Positions 44,313-53,007 of a stretch of 64,000 nucleotides of DNA are shown piece after piece. The DNA is from Acetobacter sp. 46_36. GTDB taxonomy: Bacteria; Pseudomonadota; Alphaproteobacteria; RF32; CAG-239. Made by a program: the position numbers and the translations under genes. Each line of letters begins with the position of its first letter. Position 1 is the stretch's first letter. Under the pieces are notes generated by a model, which made no database searches, had not been told where the DNA came from, and worked only from the letters and a program-made list of their open reading frames with translations. The stretch spans positions 1 through 64,000 of the forward strand of contig MNTT01000013.1 in assembly GCA_001917135.1 (NCBI GenBank), written 5' to 3'.

Positions 44313-44497
44313 GGCAGGCAGCTGGGTGTCAGGGGGCGGATTAATGCGCCAGATGTATGGCAGGCAGCTGGGTGTCAGGGGGCGGATTAATGCGCCAGAT
44401 GTATGGCAGGCGGTGGATTGCCGGGAAAACGGAATCAATGCGCCATATATCGGAGGGTGCCTGATTGTCGGGAGAACGGAATCAACGCGCCATATAT
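44313..44497. repeat. 46 bp tandem array, four copies, before the LPS operon
   Basis: Units start at 44313, 44359, 44405 and 44451 (GGCAGGCAGCTGGGTGTCAG with the common end AATGCGCCAGATGTAT). The first two are nearly identical; the last two have diverged. The array ends about 40 bp before the acyltransferase start, so it could lie in the operon's leader. Confidence 0.93.
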
Positions 44498-44534
44498 CGA
44501 CAGATGACTGGTTGCCGGGGACGAAGGGAACAAT

Positions 44535-45284
44535 ATGTCAAGTACGGAATTTAGAACCAAAATAAAACATTTGCGGCAGAAAATCAGCAAGCTTCCGGTT
44601 GTGCTCGACCTGATAGGCGGACTGGCTTATTTATATGCATGGCTGGCGGGGAAAACGGGGAAGTTTGACGTCAGCGGAATAGACGAGTTTGAAAAACTGA
44701 TTGCCGACAATGACGGCGGCATTTTTGTTGCCTGGCACGGGCGGGCGCTGATGCTGCCCTATTTCTGGCGCAATCCGCGGCAGATGAAAGCGCTGGTATC
44801 GCCGCACAATGACGGACGGATTATCGCACGGCTGCTTCGGGGGTTCAATATTTTGAGCATCGACGGTTCCAGCTACCGCAAAGCGCTTCCGGCGGCGCTC
44901 AGCATCGTGCACGAACTGGAGCAGGGCACGGTGGTGGCGCTTATTCCGGACGGACCCAGGGGGCCGAGGATGCGCCTGAACAAAAGCGTGATTTATTTTG
45001 CCCAGAAGACCGGCAAACCGGTTATGGGGTTTACCTACAGTTCGGAAGGGGCGTGGATTGCCAAACGGAGCTGGGACGCCATGCTTATTCCCAAGCTTTT
45101 TGCCAGAGGCGCCGTGGCGGGTACACGGCCGTTGTTTGTGCCGCCCGACGCAACCGAGGAGGAAATGGAACAGATGCGCCGTGCGTTTGAAGACGAACTG
45201 AATGCGCTGACGCAGGAACTTGACCGCAAATGCGGGCTGCCGGAGATTGTGCCGGCGGAAGAGATGAAGAACAAGAGGATATAA
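44535..45284 (+). CDS. DUF374/lysophospholipid acyltransferase-family protein
   Basis: A 249-residue membrane-associated protein. It has a hydrophobic N-terminal segment (LIGGLAYLYAWLAG), the family's AWHGRALMLPYF (the H of the usual HxxxxD-type site), ALVSPHNDGRIIARLLR, and the ending IPDGPRGPRM. DUF374 proteins often sit beside waaA and are thought to act on lipid A or another lipid. It starts the acyltransferase-waaA-lpxK operon. GGGAA precedes the ATG. Confidence 0.82.
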   Translation: MSSTEFRTKIKHLRQKISKLPVVLDLIGGLAYLYAWLAGKTGKFDVSGIDEFEKLIADNDGGIFVAWHGRALMLPYFWRNPRQMKALVSPHNDGRIIARLLRGFNILSIDGSSYRKALPAALSIVHELEQGTVVALIPDGPRGPRMRLNKSVIYFAQKTGKPVMGFTYSSEGAWIAKRSWDAMLIPKLFARGAVAGTRPLFVPPDATEEEMEQMRRAFEDELNALTQELDRKCGLPEIVPAEEMKNKRI

Positions 45285-45321
45285 ACCAACCGGTGCGCCG
45301 GATATCGGAAAGGACCCTGAC

Positions 45322-46587
45322 ATGGTTATCGGAATTTATAAGACGCTTATTACTCTGGTGTTTCCCGTGTTGAAAGCGACCTATATCAGAAAACGGCGGC
45401 GGACGGGCAAAGAACATCCGGTGCGTTTCAACGAGCGGCTGGGGCTGTACAAACGCCCGCGCCCCGAAGGAAAACTCTACTGGATGCACGGCGCGTCGGT
45501 CGGCGAGGCGGTGTCGATGCTGCCGCTGATTGACAAGCTGCTGAAAGAAGATCCGGAGCTTTCGATTATGGTAACGACGGGGACGCTGACGTCGGCGGAA
45601 ATTATGGCCAAGCGTCTGCCGCCGCGTGCGTTCCACCAGTTTATCCCGTTTGATGTGCCGGCGTATGCAAAGCGGCTGTTGAAGCATTTCCGCCCCGACG
45701 CGGTGTTGTGGTTTGAGTCTGAATTATGGCCGTCGCTGCTGTCGGAAATCAAAGCGGCAAAAATTCCGCTGATTCTGGTTAACGGGCGGATTTCGGACAA
45801 GTCGTTTGCAATGTGGAAGAAGTTTAAATTTGCCGCCAAAGAGTTGTTGTCGTGTTTTTCGCTCTGTCTCGGGCAGTCGGAACAGGATAAGAACCGGCTT
45901 ATCTTTCTGGGAGCGCCGAAAGCGGACTGTTTCGGCAATATCAAATTTGCGGGCATGCCGCTGCCGGTCGACGCGGACAAGCTGGCAGCGCTGAAACAGG
46001 CTATCGGGGAACGTCCGGTGTTTCTGGCGAGTTCGACCCATCATGACGAGGAGGAACGGCTGGCTTTGTATCTGCCGTGGCTGAAGGAAAATGTGCCGGG
46101 CGTCTTGACTGTCGTTGTACCGCGCCATCCGCACCGCGGGCAGGAAATTGCCGCAATGTACCGCAGCCGGCATTTTGCGGCGGCGCTGCGCTCTGCGGAA
46201 GAACCGATAACGCCGGAAACGGATATTTACGTTGCCGATACCATCGGCGAGATGGGGCTGTGGTACGCGCTGGCAAAGGTCAGTTTTATCGGCGGGTCGC
46301 TGGTGGCGCACGGTGGGCAGAACTTTATGGAGGCGGCGCGCGACAAAAACGCGGTCATCGTCGGCCCGAATATGCAGAACTTTGCGGAGATGATGACGCG
46401 GGCGCGGTTTTTTGACGCGGTTTATCAGGTGTCTTCCGCCGAGGATGTGATTGAAGAGACGATTACGCTGCTGCGCGATCCGGCGCTGCTGGCGGAAAGG
46501 CAGCAAAAAGCGTACGCCTGGACGGTTAAGGAAGCGGCGGTTTTGGACGGGATTGCGGCGGCACTGGCAAAGGAGCTGAGACGATGA
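45322..46587 (+). CDS. waaA: 3-deoxy-D-manno-octulosonic acid transferase
   Basis: A 421-residue inner-membrane glycosyltransferase that adds Kdo to lipid IVA. It has an N-terminal anchor (TLITLVFPVLKATY), the catalytic region LYWMHGASVGEA (Glu), the TVVPRHPHRG motif and, near the C-terminus, GGSLVAHGGQNFMEAA. Length is typical. It follows the acyltransferase by 37 bases and overlaps lpxK by an ATGA. The organism therefore makes a Kdo-containing LPS. Confidence 0.96.
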   Translation: MVIGIYKTLITLVFPVLKATYIRKRRRTGKEHPVRFNERLGLYKRPRPEGKLYWMHGASVGEAVSMLPLIDKLLKEDPELSIMVTTGTLTSAEIMAKRLPPRAFHQFIPFDVPAYAKRLLKHFRPDAVLWFESELWPSLLSEIKAAKIPLILVNGRISDKSFAMWKKFKFAAKELLSCFSLCLGQSEQDKNRLIFLGAPKADCFGNIKFAGMPLPVDADKLAALKQAIGERPVFLASSTHHDEEERLALYLPWLKENVPGVLTVVVPRHPHRGQEIAAMYRSRHFAAALRSAEEPITPETDIYVADTIGEMGLWYALAKVSFIGGSLVAHGGQNFMEAARDKNAVIVGPNMQNFAEMMTRARFFDAVYQVSSAEDVIEETITLLRDPALLAERQQKAYAWTVKEAAVLDGIAAALAKELRR

Positions 46588-47528
46588 AAACTCCGCGTTT
46601 CTGGCAGAAAAACGGCATATTTCCGACGCTGCTGACGCCGCTGGGGTGGGTTTACGGCGCGGCGACGCAGCTGCGGCTGAGACTGGGCAAACCCCGCAAG
46701 TGCAAGGCGAAGGTCATCTGTATCGGCAACATCACCGCAGGCGGTGTCGGCAAGACGCCGGTGGCGATGGCCATGGCGGAACAGTATATCAAAGCCGGCA
46801 AGAAAGTTTTTTTCGTTACCCGCGGCTATAAAGGCAAACTGAAAAATATCGTGGTCAATCTGGAACGGCATACGGCGGCGGAAACCGGCGACGAGGCGCG
46901 GCTGCTGGCCGGCGTGGCGCCGACGATTATTGCGCCCAGGCGGGAGCTCGGCGCGGAAAAGGCAGTGCGGCTCGGCGCGGAGATTATCATTATGGATGAC
47001 GGTTTTCAGAATCCGGGGCTGTATAAAGACGAAAGCTGGCTGGTATTTGACGGTGCTGCGGGTATCGGCAACGGCAAAATTATTCCGGCGGGGCCGTTGC
47101 GCGAGACGCTGAAAAATGGCGAAAAGCGCGCCGACTATATTCTGATTATGGGCGAGGACAAGACCGGGCTGGCAGAGCAGTGTACGCTGCCGGTGTTTTC
47201 AGGCAGGCTGAAACCGCTGCCGTTTGACCTGGAGAATAAACGGGTGTTGGCATTTGCGGGCATAGGACATCCGGAAAAGTTCTACCAGACGCTTAAGAGC
47301 CTCGGCTATATCCTTGTCGCAACGCGGGATTTTGCCGACCATCATGCCTATACGGCGACGGATTTGGAGGCGTTGCGGGCGGAAGCAGCAGCACAGGGGC
47401 TGTCACTGGTAACGACGGAAAAGGATTACGTCAAGCTGCCGGACAGCGCCAAAAAAGACATTTTCTGCCTGAAAGTGCGGGCGGAATGGGCACCGGTTCC
47501 GGTATGCGGGACGCGGAACGGGCACTAG
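46584..47528 (+). CDS. lpxK: Tetraacyldisaccharide 4'-kinase
   Basis: A 314-residue membrane-associated kinase that phosphorylates the lipid A precursor at 4'. It has the Walker A ITAGGVGKTPVAM, followed by VTRGYKG and IIMDDGFQNPGL (the DDGFQ-type motif), and the C-terminal LVTTEKDYVKLP. It starts at the ATGA overlap with waaA. The last ten codons (PVPVCGTRNGH) belong to the first copy of a 64-bp array, so the native C-terminus may have been altered by duplication. Confidence 0.96.
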   Translation: MKTPRFWQKNGIFPTLLTPLGWVYGAATQLRLRLGKPRKCKAKVICIGNITAGGVGKTPVAMAMAEQYIKAGKKVFFVTRGYKGKLKNIVVNLERHTAAETGDEARLLAGVAPTIIAPRRELGAEKAVRLGAEIIIMDDGFQNPGLYKDESWLVFDGAAGIGNGKIIPAGPLRETLKNGEKRADYILIMGEDKTGLAEQCTLPVFSGRLKPLPFDLENKRVLAFAGIGHPEKFYQTLKSLGYILVATRDFADHHAYTATDLEALRAEAAAQGLSLVTTEKDYVKLPDSAKKDIFCLKVRAEWAPVPVCGTRNGH

Positions 47529-47754
47529 CGAAGGCGTTTGGTGCGCGGAACGGATATCAGTGCCGGTATGCGGGACGCGGAATGGGCACTAGCGAAGGCG
47601 TTTGGTGCGCGGAACGGATATCAGTGCCGGTATGTGGGATGCGGAACGGACATCAGTGAAGGCGTTTGGTGCGCGGAACGGATGTCAGTGCCGGTATGCG
47701 GGACGCGGAATGGATATCAGCGAAGGCAAAATACGAACGAACGGAGCTGATGCC
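47499..47754 (+). repeat. 64 bp tandem array, four copies, spanning the lpxK stop codon
   Basis: CCGGTATGCGGGACGCGGAA starts at 47499, 47563, 47627 and 47691, each exactly 64 bp apart. The first copy contains the last 30 bases of lpxK including TAG. As 64 is not a multiple of three, later copies shift frame. Confidence 0.97.
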
Positions 47755-47838
47755 AGCGAAGGCAAAGTGCAGGCGGAGTGTACGCCTGCGAAGACAAAAT
47801 GCGAGGCCGGTAAACCGTATTGCGACACTGTTTAATTT

Positions 47839-47946
47839 AAACGTTCGTTTTTTATCAACAAAAAACTGGGGATATTTTAATCGCCGATATGGCTATTTAG
47901 CTAAACCAAAAGTATATGAAATTAAACGAACGTTTTTTTTCAGCAG
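47839..47946 (+). ncRNA. Hairpin element B: inverted repeat, T8 run and CAGCAG tail
   Basis: AAACGTTCGTTT (47839-47850) and AAACGAACGTTT (47924-47935) are inverted repeats separated by 73 bases. T8 and CAGCAG (47941-47946) follow. Its right arm TTAAACGA-ACG-T8-CAGCAG aligns with TTAAACGA-CCC-T8-CAGCAG of the copy at 30717-30829, and each left arm carries the complementary change. Confidence 0.6.
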
Positions 47947-47957
47947 CGGAGGGGTAT

Positions 47958-48077
47958 ATGCCGGAGTATAAAGATTATTGTCGGTTATTACGGTTTGTTA
48001 CAACGAGAAGGAAATTGAGCGCTGCTGTTATTTGTTCGGCATTTGTTGCTGAAGATAGGGAGAGAACTAATGGCTGA
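47958..48077 (+). CDS. Possible 39-residue leader peptide overlapping the GT8 start
   Basis: An ATG with a strong GGAGGGG ribosome site, only three bases away, opens a 39-residue frame (MPEYKDYCRLLRFVTTRRK...). Its TGA lies inside the GT8 gene's start, which is in another frame, within ATGGCTGA. It could couple translation of the glycosyltransferase. No homology is recognisable, so this is a candidate only. Confidence 0.3.
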   Translation: MPEYKDYCRLLRFVTTRRKLSAAVICSAFVAEDRERTNG

Positions 48078-49167
48078 CAAACAGATTATTCCAATTGTCT
48101 TTGCGAGTAACGAGAATTATGCACCGTATATGTCGGTGGCAATTCGTTCGATTATTGAACACAAGTCTCCGGACAAGGAATATCGGGTTTATGTGCTGCA
48201 CAGCGGTTTGAGGAGAGAAACCCTCGCATTGCTGCAGAAAATGACGGTTGAGGGCTTATGCGTTCAAGCTGTTGATATGACGGAGCGGGTTAAGGATTGT
48301 CCGCTTTATGTGTGCAGTTATTTTACGGAAGAAATGTATTATCGTATTTGGATACCGGAGATTTTTAAAGAATATGAAAAGGTTTTGTATCTGGATTGCG
48401 ATGTTTTGGCGCAGGCTGACGTGGCGGAAATGTTTATGGAAGATATGGAGGGAAACTATATCGGAGCCTGTTCAGATGTTTATACTTTTGAGATGCAGAG
48501 CTATATACGCGATAAATTACGGTGTTCGGAGGAGGGGTATTTCAACAGCGGCGTACTGATGTTCAATATTCCGCTGTGGATAAAAGAAAATCTGGTGGAG
48601 AAATGTGTAAAGAAAATAGCCGATATGCCGGATTTGTCATACCCGGACCAAGATGTATTGAATATGGTTTGTGCCGGGAAGGTTTACTACTTTGATGTCA
48701 TGTGGAACGCGATGTGGCATGTTGAGTTGGGAAAAACTGCTTTTTATTCTGAGGTAAATACACAAAAATATGCAGCACTGGAGAGCGGCAGAATAAATCC
48801 GAAAATCATACATTATTCTTCTCCGGTAAAACCTTGGAACGATGGACGGTTTCGGCGTTTGGCATCCGCTTGGCGGAGGTGTGCGCAACACTCTCCGTTT
48901 TTTGCCGGCAAAAATCAGGAGCGTTGGGGAATCTATCTGGTAAATCAGTGGCTGGCAAGAGAAGCGGAAGATGCGGCTAAATACGGCGAATTTTTTTATT
49001 GTCTGTATCGTTTACCGGCTGTATTCAGAATTATTAAATCAACGCACAGCAGAAAACTGAAATTGTTTAATGTACTGACGGTTTATAAAATTAAATATAA
49101 AAAAGACGGTGTGGAACATTGCCTGTTCGGGTTTATTCCGTTGTTTGGCATACGGAAAATCGCATAA
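48070..49167 (+). CDS. Glycosyltransferase family 8 protein
   Basis: About 365 residues. The ATG at 48070 is chosen for the AGGGAGAG site. It shows the GT-A fold of GT8: IPIVFASNENYAPYM at the start, MYYRIWIPEIF, the metal-binding LYLDCDVLAQAD (DxD), FNSGVLMFN, PDQDVLNMV and, toward the end, KIIHYSSPVKPW. These enzymes transfer glucose or galactose with retention, often to LPS core or a capsule; its position after the lpxK operon favours LPS. The C-terminal 50 residues are basic. Confidence 0.88.
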   Translation: MADKQIIPIVFASNENYAPYMSVAIRSIIEHKSPDKEYRVYVLHSGLRRETLALLQKMTVEGLCVQAVDMTERVKDCPLYVCSYFTEEMYYRIWIPEIFKEYEKVLYLDCDVLAQADVAEMFMEDMEGNYIGACSDVYTFEMQSYIRDKLRCSEEGYFNSGVLMFNIPLWIKENLVEKCVKKIADMPDLSYPDQDVLNMVCAGKVYYFDVMWNAMWHVELGKTAFYSEVNTQKYAALESGRINPKIIHYSSPVKPWNDGRFRRLASAWRRCAQHSPFFAGKNQERWGIYLVNQWLAREAEDAAKYGEFFYCLYRLPAVFRIIKSTHSRKLKLFNVLTVYKIKYKKDGVEHCLFGFIPLFGIRKIA

Positions 49168-49213
49168 GTCAGGAGGAAAACCGGCGAAAATGCAGCGGGC
49201 GCGTTTATGGTTT

Positions 49214-50656
49214 TCAGCTTAAAAAGCTTTTGATGCGGTCAGAAAAAATGATGTCGTCTTCGCAAAGGCCGCGCTTTATCAGCATATCGGCTTTGCGGCG
49301 GGTGCGGGAGAGGGCAACGTACAGCTGGCCGTGGGCGAACGCGCCGCGGTCGATGTCAATAATGACGCGGTCAAGAGTTTTGCCCTGTGCCTTGTGGATG
49401 GTCAGCGCATAGCCGAGCTGGAGCGGGAACTGGATAAACGAGCCGGTTTCCTTTTCGGTTACGTCGCCGGTTTCTTCATTAATGTCATAGGCGAACGACT
49501 TCCACTCTTCGCGGCGGACGGTAATGAATTTGTTGTCCTGAAGGCAGCGGACAACGATATAGCGGTCTTCGAGCTTTTCGACAATGCCCGAGGTCCCGTT
49601 GATGTAATCGGGGTAGTTGTTTTTGTTAAAAACGACGAGCGCTCCTTCCTTGATGGTCAGAATTTTCGGGGAGGGCGTATCCTGCATTTTTTCAAACGAA
49701 CCGGCGAGCTGGGCCTCGTATTCGCGTTCGGGCGTCTGCAATTCGGCAAGGCGGCGGCGGTTGATGCCGTCGGCGACCGAACGGTACGGCGTGATGGTGA
49801 TGGCGGTGGCGGCGAAGTCGGGCGGATAGTTTTCGCGCCGATTGAAGTAAGAGACGGTTTCGGGCAGGTTTTCATCGTTGCGGAGGTTTTGCAGGTAGCT
49901 TAACAGTTCTTTGTCGCTTTGGCGGTAGACTTCGGTCAGCTCGATTTTTTCAAATGCGCCTTTTTGATAAGATAACGCGTCAAAAAAGTACGGTTCGGCG
50001 GTGCCGTATTTCTGTTTGAACGCGGGGATTGCCGCCGGTTTGATTATCGGGGGAAGCTGGCAGAGGTCGCCGATGAGGATAATCTGCAGCCCCCCGAACA
50101 GCGCCAAATTGCCTCGCGCCTGGCAGCACAGCTCTTCTATCATATCCAAAATGTCGGGGCGGAGCATGGACACCTCGTCGATAATGAGGATGTCGGTTTT
50201 TTTGAGAATGGACTTCAGTTTGCGGCGGCGGGTGGAACGCACTTCCTGCGGAATGAGAAAATCGCTTAACGGCAGGGTAAACATGGAGTGGATGGTGGCG
50301 CCTTCAATATTGAGCGCGGCGATGGCGGTCGGGGCGACAAGGCGGATGCGTTTTTTAGAGTGTTTCTTCAGGTATTTGATAAAGGTGGACTTGCCGGTGC
50401 CTGCCTGTCCCTGAATAAAGATGTTGTTGTGGGTATGTTCAATCCTGTCGAACAGCTTGCGCTGGGTAAGGTTCAGGGAATCAAGGTCGCGGACGGCTTT
50501 GGACACGGCCTTGAGCGCGTCGATTTCGCCGGTGAGGGTGTGCGGGGCTGTTGCAGAGGCGGGAAAAGAGGCGGGCTGTGCGGCTGCCGGGGCAGCATGA
50601 CCGAGGGCTGTGGCGAAAGAGGTGCAGTCGGAAGCGATGTCTTTTTCCTGAGGCAT
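49214..50656 (-). CDS. PIF1-like SF1 helicase
   Basis: A 480-residue helicase. Residues 1-60 are a low-complexity Ala/Pro/Ser region. Then come Walker A GQAGTGKSTFI, Walker B IIDEVSML, LIGDLCQLPPI, TEVYRQSD, the later HKAQGKTLDRV and QLYVALSRTR. This is the PIF1/Rrm3 branch of SF1B, 5'-3' helicases linked in other organisms to G-quadruplex and repeat DNA. It lies alone, opposite to the GT8 gene with a 46-bp spacer. A role in this repeat-rich genome is only speculation. Confidence 0.88.
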   Translation of the reverse strand: MPQEKDIASDCTSFATALGHAAPAAAQPASFPASATAPHTLTGEIDALKAVSKAVRDLDSLNLTQRKLFDRIEHTHNNIFIQGQAGTGKSTFIKYLKKHSKKRIRLVAPTAIAALNIEGATIHSMFTLPLSDFLIPQEVRSTRRRKLKSILKKTDILIIDEVSMLRPDILDMIEELCCQARGNLALFGGLQIILIGDLCQLPPIIKPAAIPAFKQKYGTAEPYFFDALSYQKGAFEKIELTEVYRQSDKELLSYLQNLRNDENLPETVSYFNRRENYPPDFAATAITITPYRSVADGINRRRLAELQTPEREYEAQLAGSFEKMQDTPSPKILTIKEGALVVFNKNNYPDYINGTSGIVEKLEDRYIVVRCLQDNKFITVRREEWKSFAYDINEETGDVTEKETGSFIQFPLQLGYALTIHKAQGKTLDRVIIDIDRGAFAHGQLYVALSRTRRKADMLIKRGLCEDDIIFSDRIKSFLS

Positions 50657-50819
50657 GGGTGTCCTGTTGTTAGGGTTTTGTTCTGACGTATGGTAGGACG
50701 GAGCGGCGGAAATGTCAAGCGGAAAAGGGAAAAACAGCGGCAGATGAAGAGAAGGATGCAGACGGGCGGAGGGCGCGTGCGGGCGTTACCGCCGGGCTGA
50801 CGCAGGAAGAAGCGGCGGA

Positions 50820-52604
50820 TTATTCCGCCGCGGTGCCTGTTGCCTGCTGCTCTTCCTGCCGCTGTTTCATACGCAGGTAGCGGCGGGTAATCTTGAGCGC
50901 GTTTTCAAACGTTGAGGCGGTGGAAATGTCGTGCCAGGTCAGTCCGTTTTGCAAAAACGCTTCGTGCAGCATACGGCGCGGCTGCTTCTTGATGTTGGAG
51001 AGGATGATTTTGGCGCCGTGTTTTTTCTTGACACGGTCGATAAAGCTGACCAGCGCGTTGGCACCGCTGATGTCTACGAGCGGAACGTAACCCATGCGGA
51101 TGATGATGATTTTGGGTTCGGCTTTTATCTTTTGCAAAAAGCGGGTTACGTCCAGCGCGTCGCCGAAGAACAGCGGGCCGGAGAAACGCAGCGAGATAAC
51201 GCCCTGTTCGTGCAGAACCTGCGAGAGGTCGCGGCCGCCGCCTTTGTATTCAAGCGCCTTTTCATCGGTTTCGATTTCAATTTCCTTGCTCATGCGGTGC
51301 ATAAAGATAATGCTGGAGAGGATAAAGCCGACGGAAATGCCGGTGTTGAGGTCGACCAGCAGCGTCAGCAGCAGCGTAACGACCAGGGTCAGCGCGTCGC
51401 CGCGCGCGCCTTTGAGGAGGTAGTACATTTTGGTCAGGTTCAGCATGTTCCAGCCGACGAGAATCAGAATTGCGGACAGGCAGGCGAGCGGGATAAATTT
51501 GGCAACGCCGGCAAGCAGCAGCATGAACAAAAGCAGAATTACCGACTGCATAATGCCGGCCATCGGCGAATAGCCGCCGGATTTGTAGTTGGTGGCGGTG
51601 CGGGCGATGGCGCCGGTGGCGGGAACGCCGGTGAATGCCATGCTCATCAGGTTGGCGGTGCCTTCGGCGATAAGTTCGGCGTTAGAGTTATGGTTGTCGC
51701 CGCTCATGCCGTCGACGACAGTGGCGCTCAGCAGGGATTCGACCCCGGCGAGAAAGGCGATGGTCAGTCCGCTCGGGAAAACTTTGAGCATCAGATTGAC
51801 GTCAAGTTCCGGCAGTTTCGGCGCAGGCAGGAAGTGCGGAATGGCACCGAATTTGGAGCCGATGGTATCCGGCGCGGCGGAGAACAGCGCAAATACCGCG
51901 ACCAGCAGCGTGGCGCCGACGACGGCGACGAGGTAGGCCGGCAGGTTCGGGCGCTTGTGCCGGACGTAGAAAATCGCGGCAAACGAAAAGGCGGCAATGA
52001 AGACCGACGAGAAACTGAAGTTGCCGAGGTTGGCAAAGTATGCCTGCCATTTGGGAAGAAAATCAGAGGGGACGCTTTCCATTTGCAGGCCGAGAAGGTC
52101 TTTGACCTGGGTGGAAATCAGCAATGCGCCGATGCCGGCGGTGAAGCCGGTAACGACGGGGTAGGGAATGTATTTGATGTAGGTGCCGAGGCGGAGCAGG
52201 CCGGCAATAATCAAGATGATGCCGGCAACAAGCATGGTCATGGTCAGTCCTTCGGGGCCGTAGTTTTTGATGACGTTAAAAATGACGACGACGAAAGCGC
52301 CGGTCGGGCCGCCGATTTGGTATTTTGAACCGCCGAGCAGGGCAATGAAAAAGCCGGCGACGATGGCCGTGTACAGCCCTTGCGCCGGAGTAACGCCGGA
52401 AGCAATCGCCAGGGCCATTGCCAGCGGAATCGAAACGACGGCGACGGTCATGCCGGCAAGAGTGTCGCGGCGGAATTTGTCTTTGTCATAGCCTTTGCGT
52501 AGGACTTCTACCAGTTTGGGGCAGAAGTTTTTCATATAAAAACTGCCGAAACCGTTGATTTTTTGTTTTAATGACATTGCCAGATTCTGCAATACCGCGA
52601 GCAT
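50820..52604 (-). CDS. SulP-family anion transporter with STAS domain
   Basis: A 594-residue inner-membrane protein. After a short amphipathic start there are about 12 membrane helices, including the SulP signatures GMTVAVVSIPLAMALAIASG and YQIGGPTGAFVVVI. The C-terminal 130 residues are a STAS domain (ISLRFSGPLFFGDALDV, IIIRMGYVPLVDISGANAL), then a charged tail. The family carries sulfate, bicarbonate or other anions; the substrate is not assured. The start at 52604 has only a weak ribosome site; a second ATG at 52577 is possible. The upstream region has a hairpin leader. Confidence 0.92.
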   Translation of the reverse strand: MLAVLQNLAMSLKQKINGFGSFYMKNFCPKLVEVLRKGYDKDKFRRDTLAGMTVAVVSIPLAMALAIASGVTPAQGLYTAIVAGFFIALLGGSKYQIGGPTGAFVVVIFNVIKNYGPEGLTMTMLVAGIILIIAGLLRLGTYIKYIPYPVVTGFTAGIGALLISTQVKDLLGLQMESVPSDFLPKWQAYFANLGNFSFSSVFIAAFSFAAIFYVRHKRPNLPAYLVAVVGATLLVAVFALFSAAPDTIGSKFGAIPHFLPAPKLPELDVNLMLKVFPSGLTIAFLAGVESLLSATVVDGMSGDNHNSNAELIAEGTANLMSMAFTGVPATGAIARTATNYKSGGYSPMAGIMQSVILLLFMLLLAGVAKFIPLACLSAILILVGWNMLNLTKMYYLLKGARGDALTLVVTLLLTLLVDLNTGISVGFILSSIIFMHRMSKEIEIETDEKALEYKGGGRDLSQVLHEQGVISLRFSGPLFFGDALDVTRFLQKIKAEPKIIIIRMGYVPLVDISGANALVSFIDRVKKKHGAKIILSNIKKQPRRMLHEAFLQNGLTWHDISTASTFENALKITRRYLRMKQRQEEQQATGTAAE

Positions 52605-52790
52605 TTTTTTCTACCTTTTCTTTTGCGGCTGCCGATTAGCGGCAGCATTGATGTTAATGACTATACAAAGTTGAAGACAACACAAAATCCCCCGGGAGGG
52701 GGATTGTATGCTGCTGCGGTTTTACCACGGGAGCGGAAAGCCGCGCAGTTGGCGTTTTTATAACGCCGCCTCTCAAATAGCAAGCAAAAA
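52605..52790 (-). promoter_or_regulatory. Structured 5' leader of the SulP gene
   Basis: On the minus strand GGCGTT / AACGCC (52767-52751) and AATCCCCC / GGGGGATT (52705-52686, eight pairs, four-base loop) form strong hairpins, the latter followed by TTTTGTGTT like an attenuator. The leader is about 100-180 bases long. A riboswitch or attenuator is possible, but I do not recognise a known class. Confidence 0.45.
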
Positions 52791-52842
52791 GTTAAGCTGT
52801 GGTTAAAAAATGTTTGATTTTATGAAAAAAATGCGCTTTGAA

Positions 52843-52935
52843 CCCGGCCGGAGAACAATGGGGCGGAAGTTTCGAAATTTCGAAATGTGCCCGGCCGGTG
52901 AGCAACGGGGAGGAAGTTTCAAAACACGGTGTCGG
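52843..52935. repeat. 47 bp tandem repeat, two copies
   Basis: CCCGGCCGG occurs at 52843 and 52890, each followed by GAGAACAATGGGGCGGAAGT or its relative GAGCAACGGGGAGGAAGT and TTTC(A/G)AA. It lies between two minus-strand genes. Confidence 0.8.
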
Positions 52936-53007
52936 GGCAGGGGACGGACAGCGCTGATGATTATATGTCCGGGCGTACGGGAGGCCGGCGTATTGGGCCG
53001 GCTGCCG

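Noticed and set aside
47538..47971. Three overlapping open frames with similar repeated proteins (70-101 residues) after lpxK
   Set aside because: They are translations of the 64-bp tandem array in different frames and have no ribosome sites.
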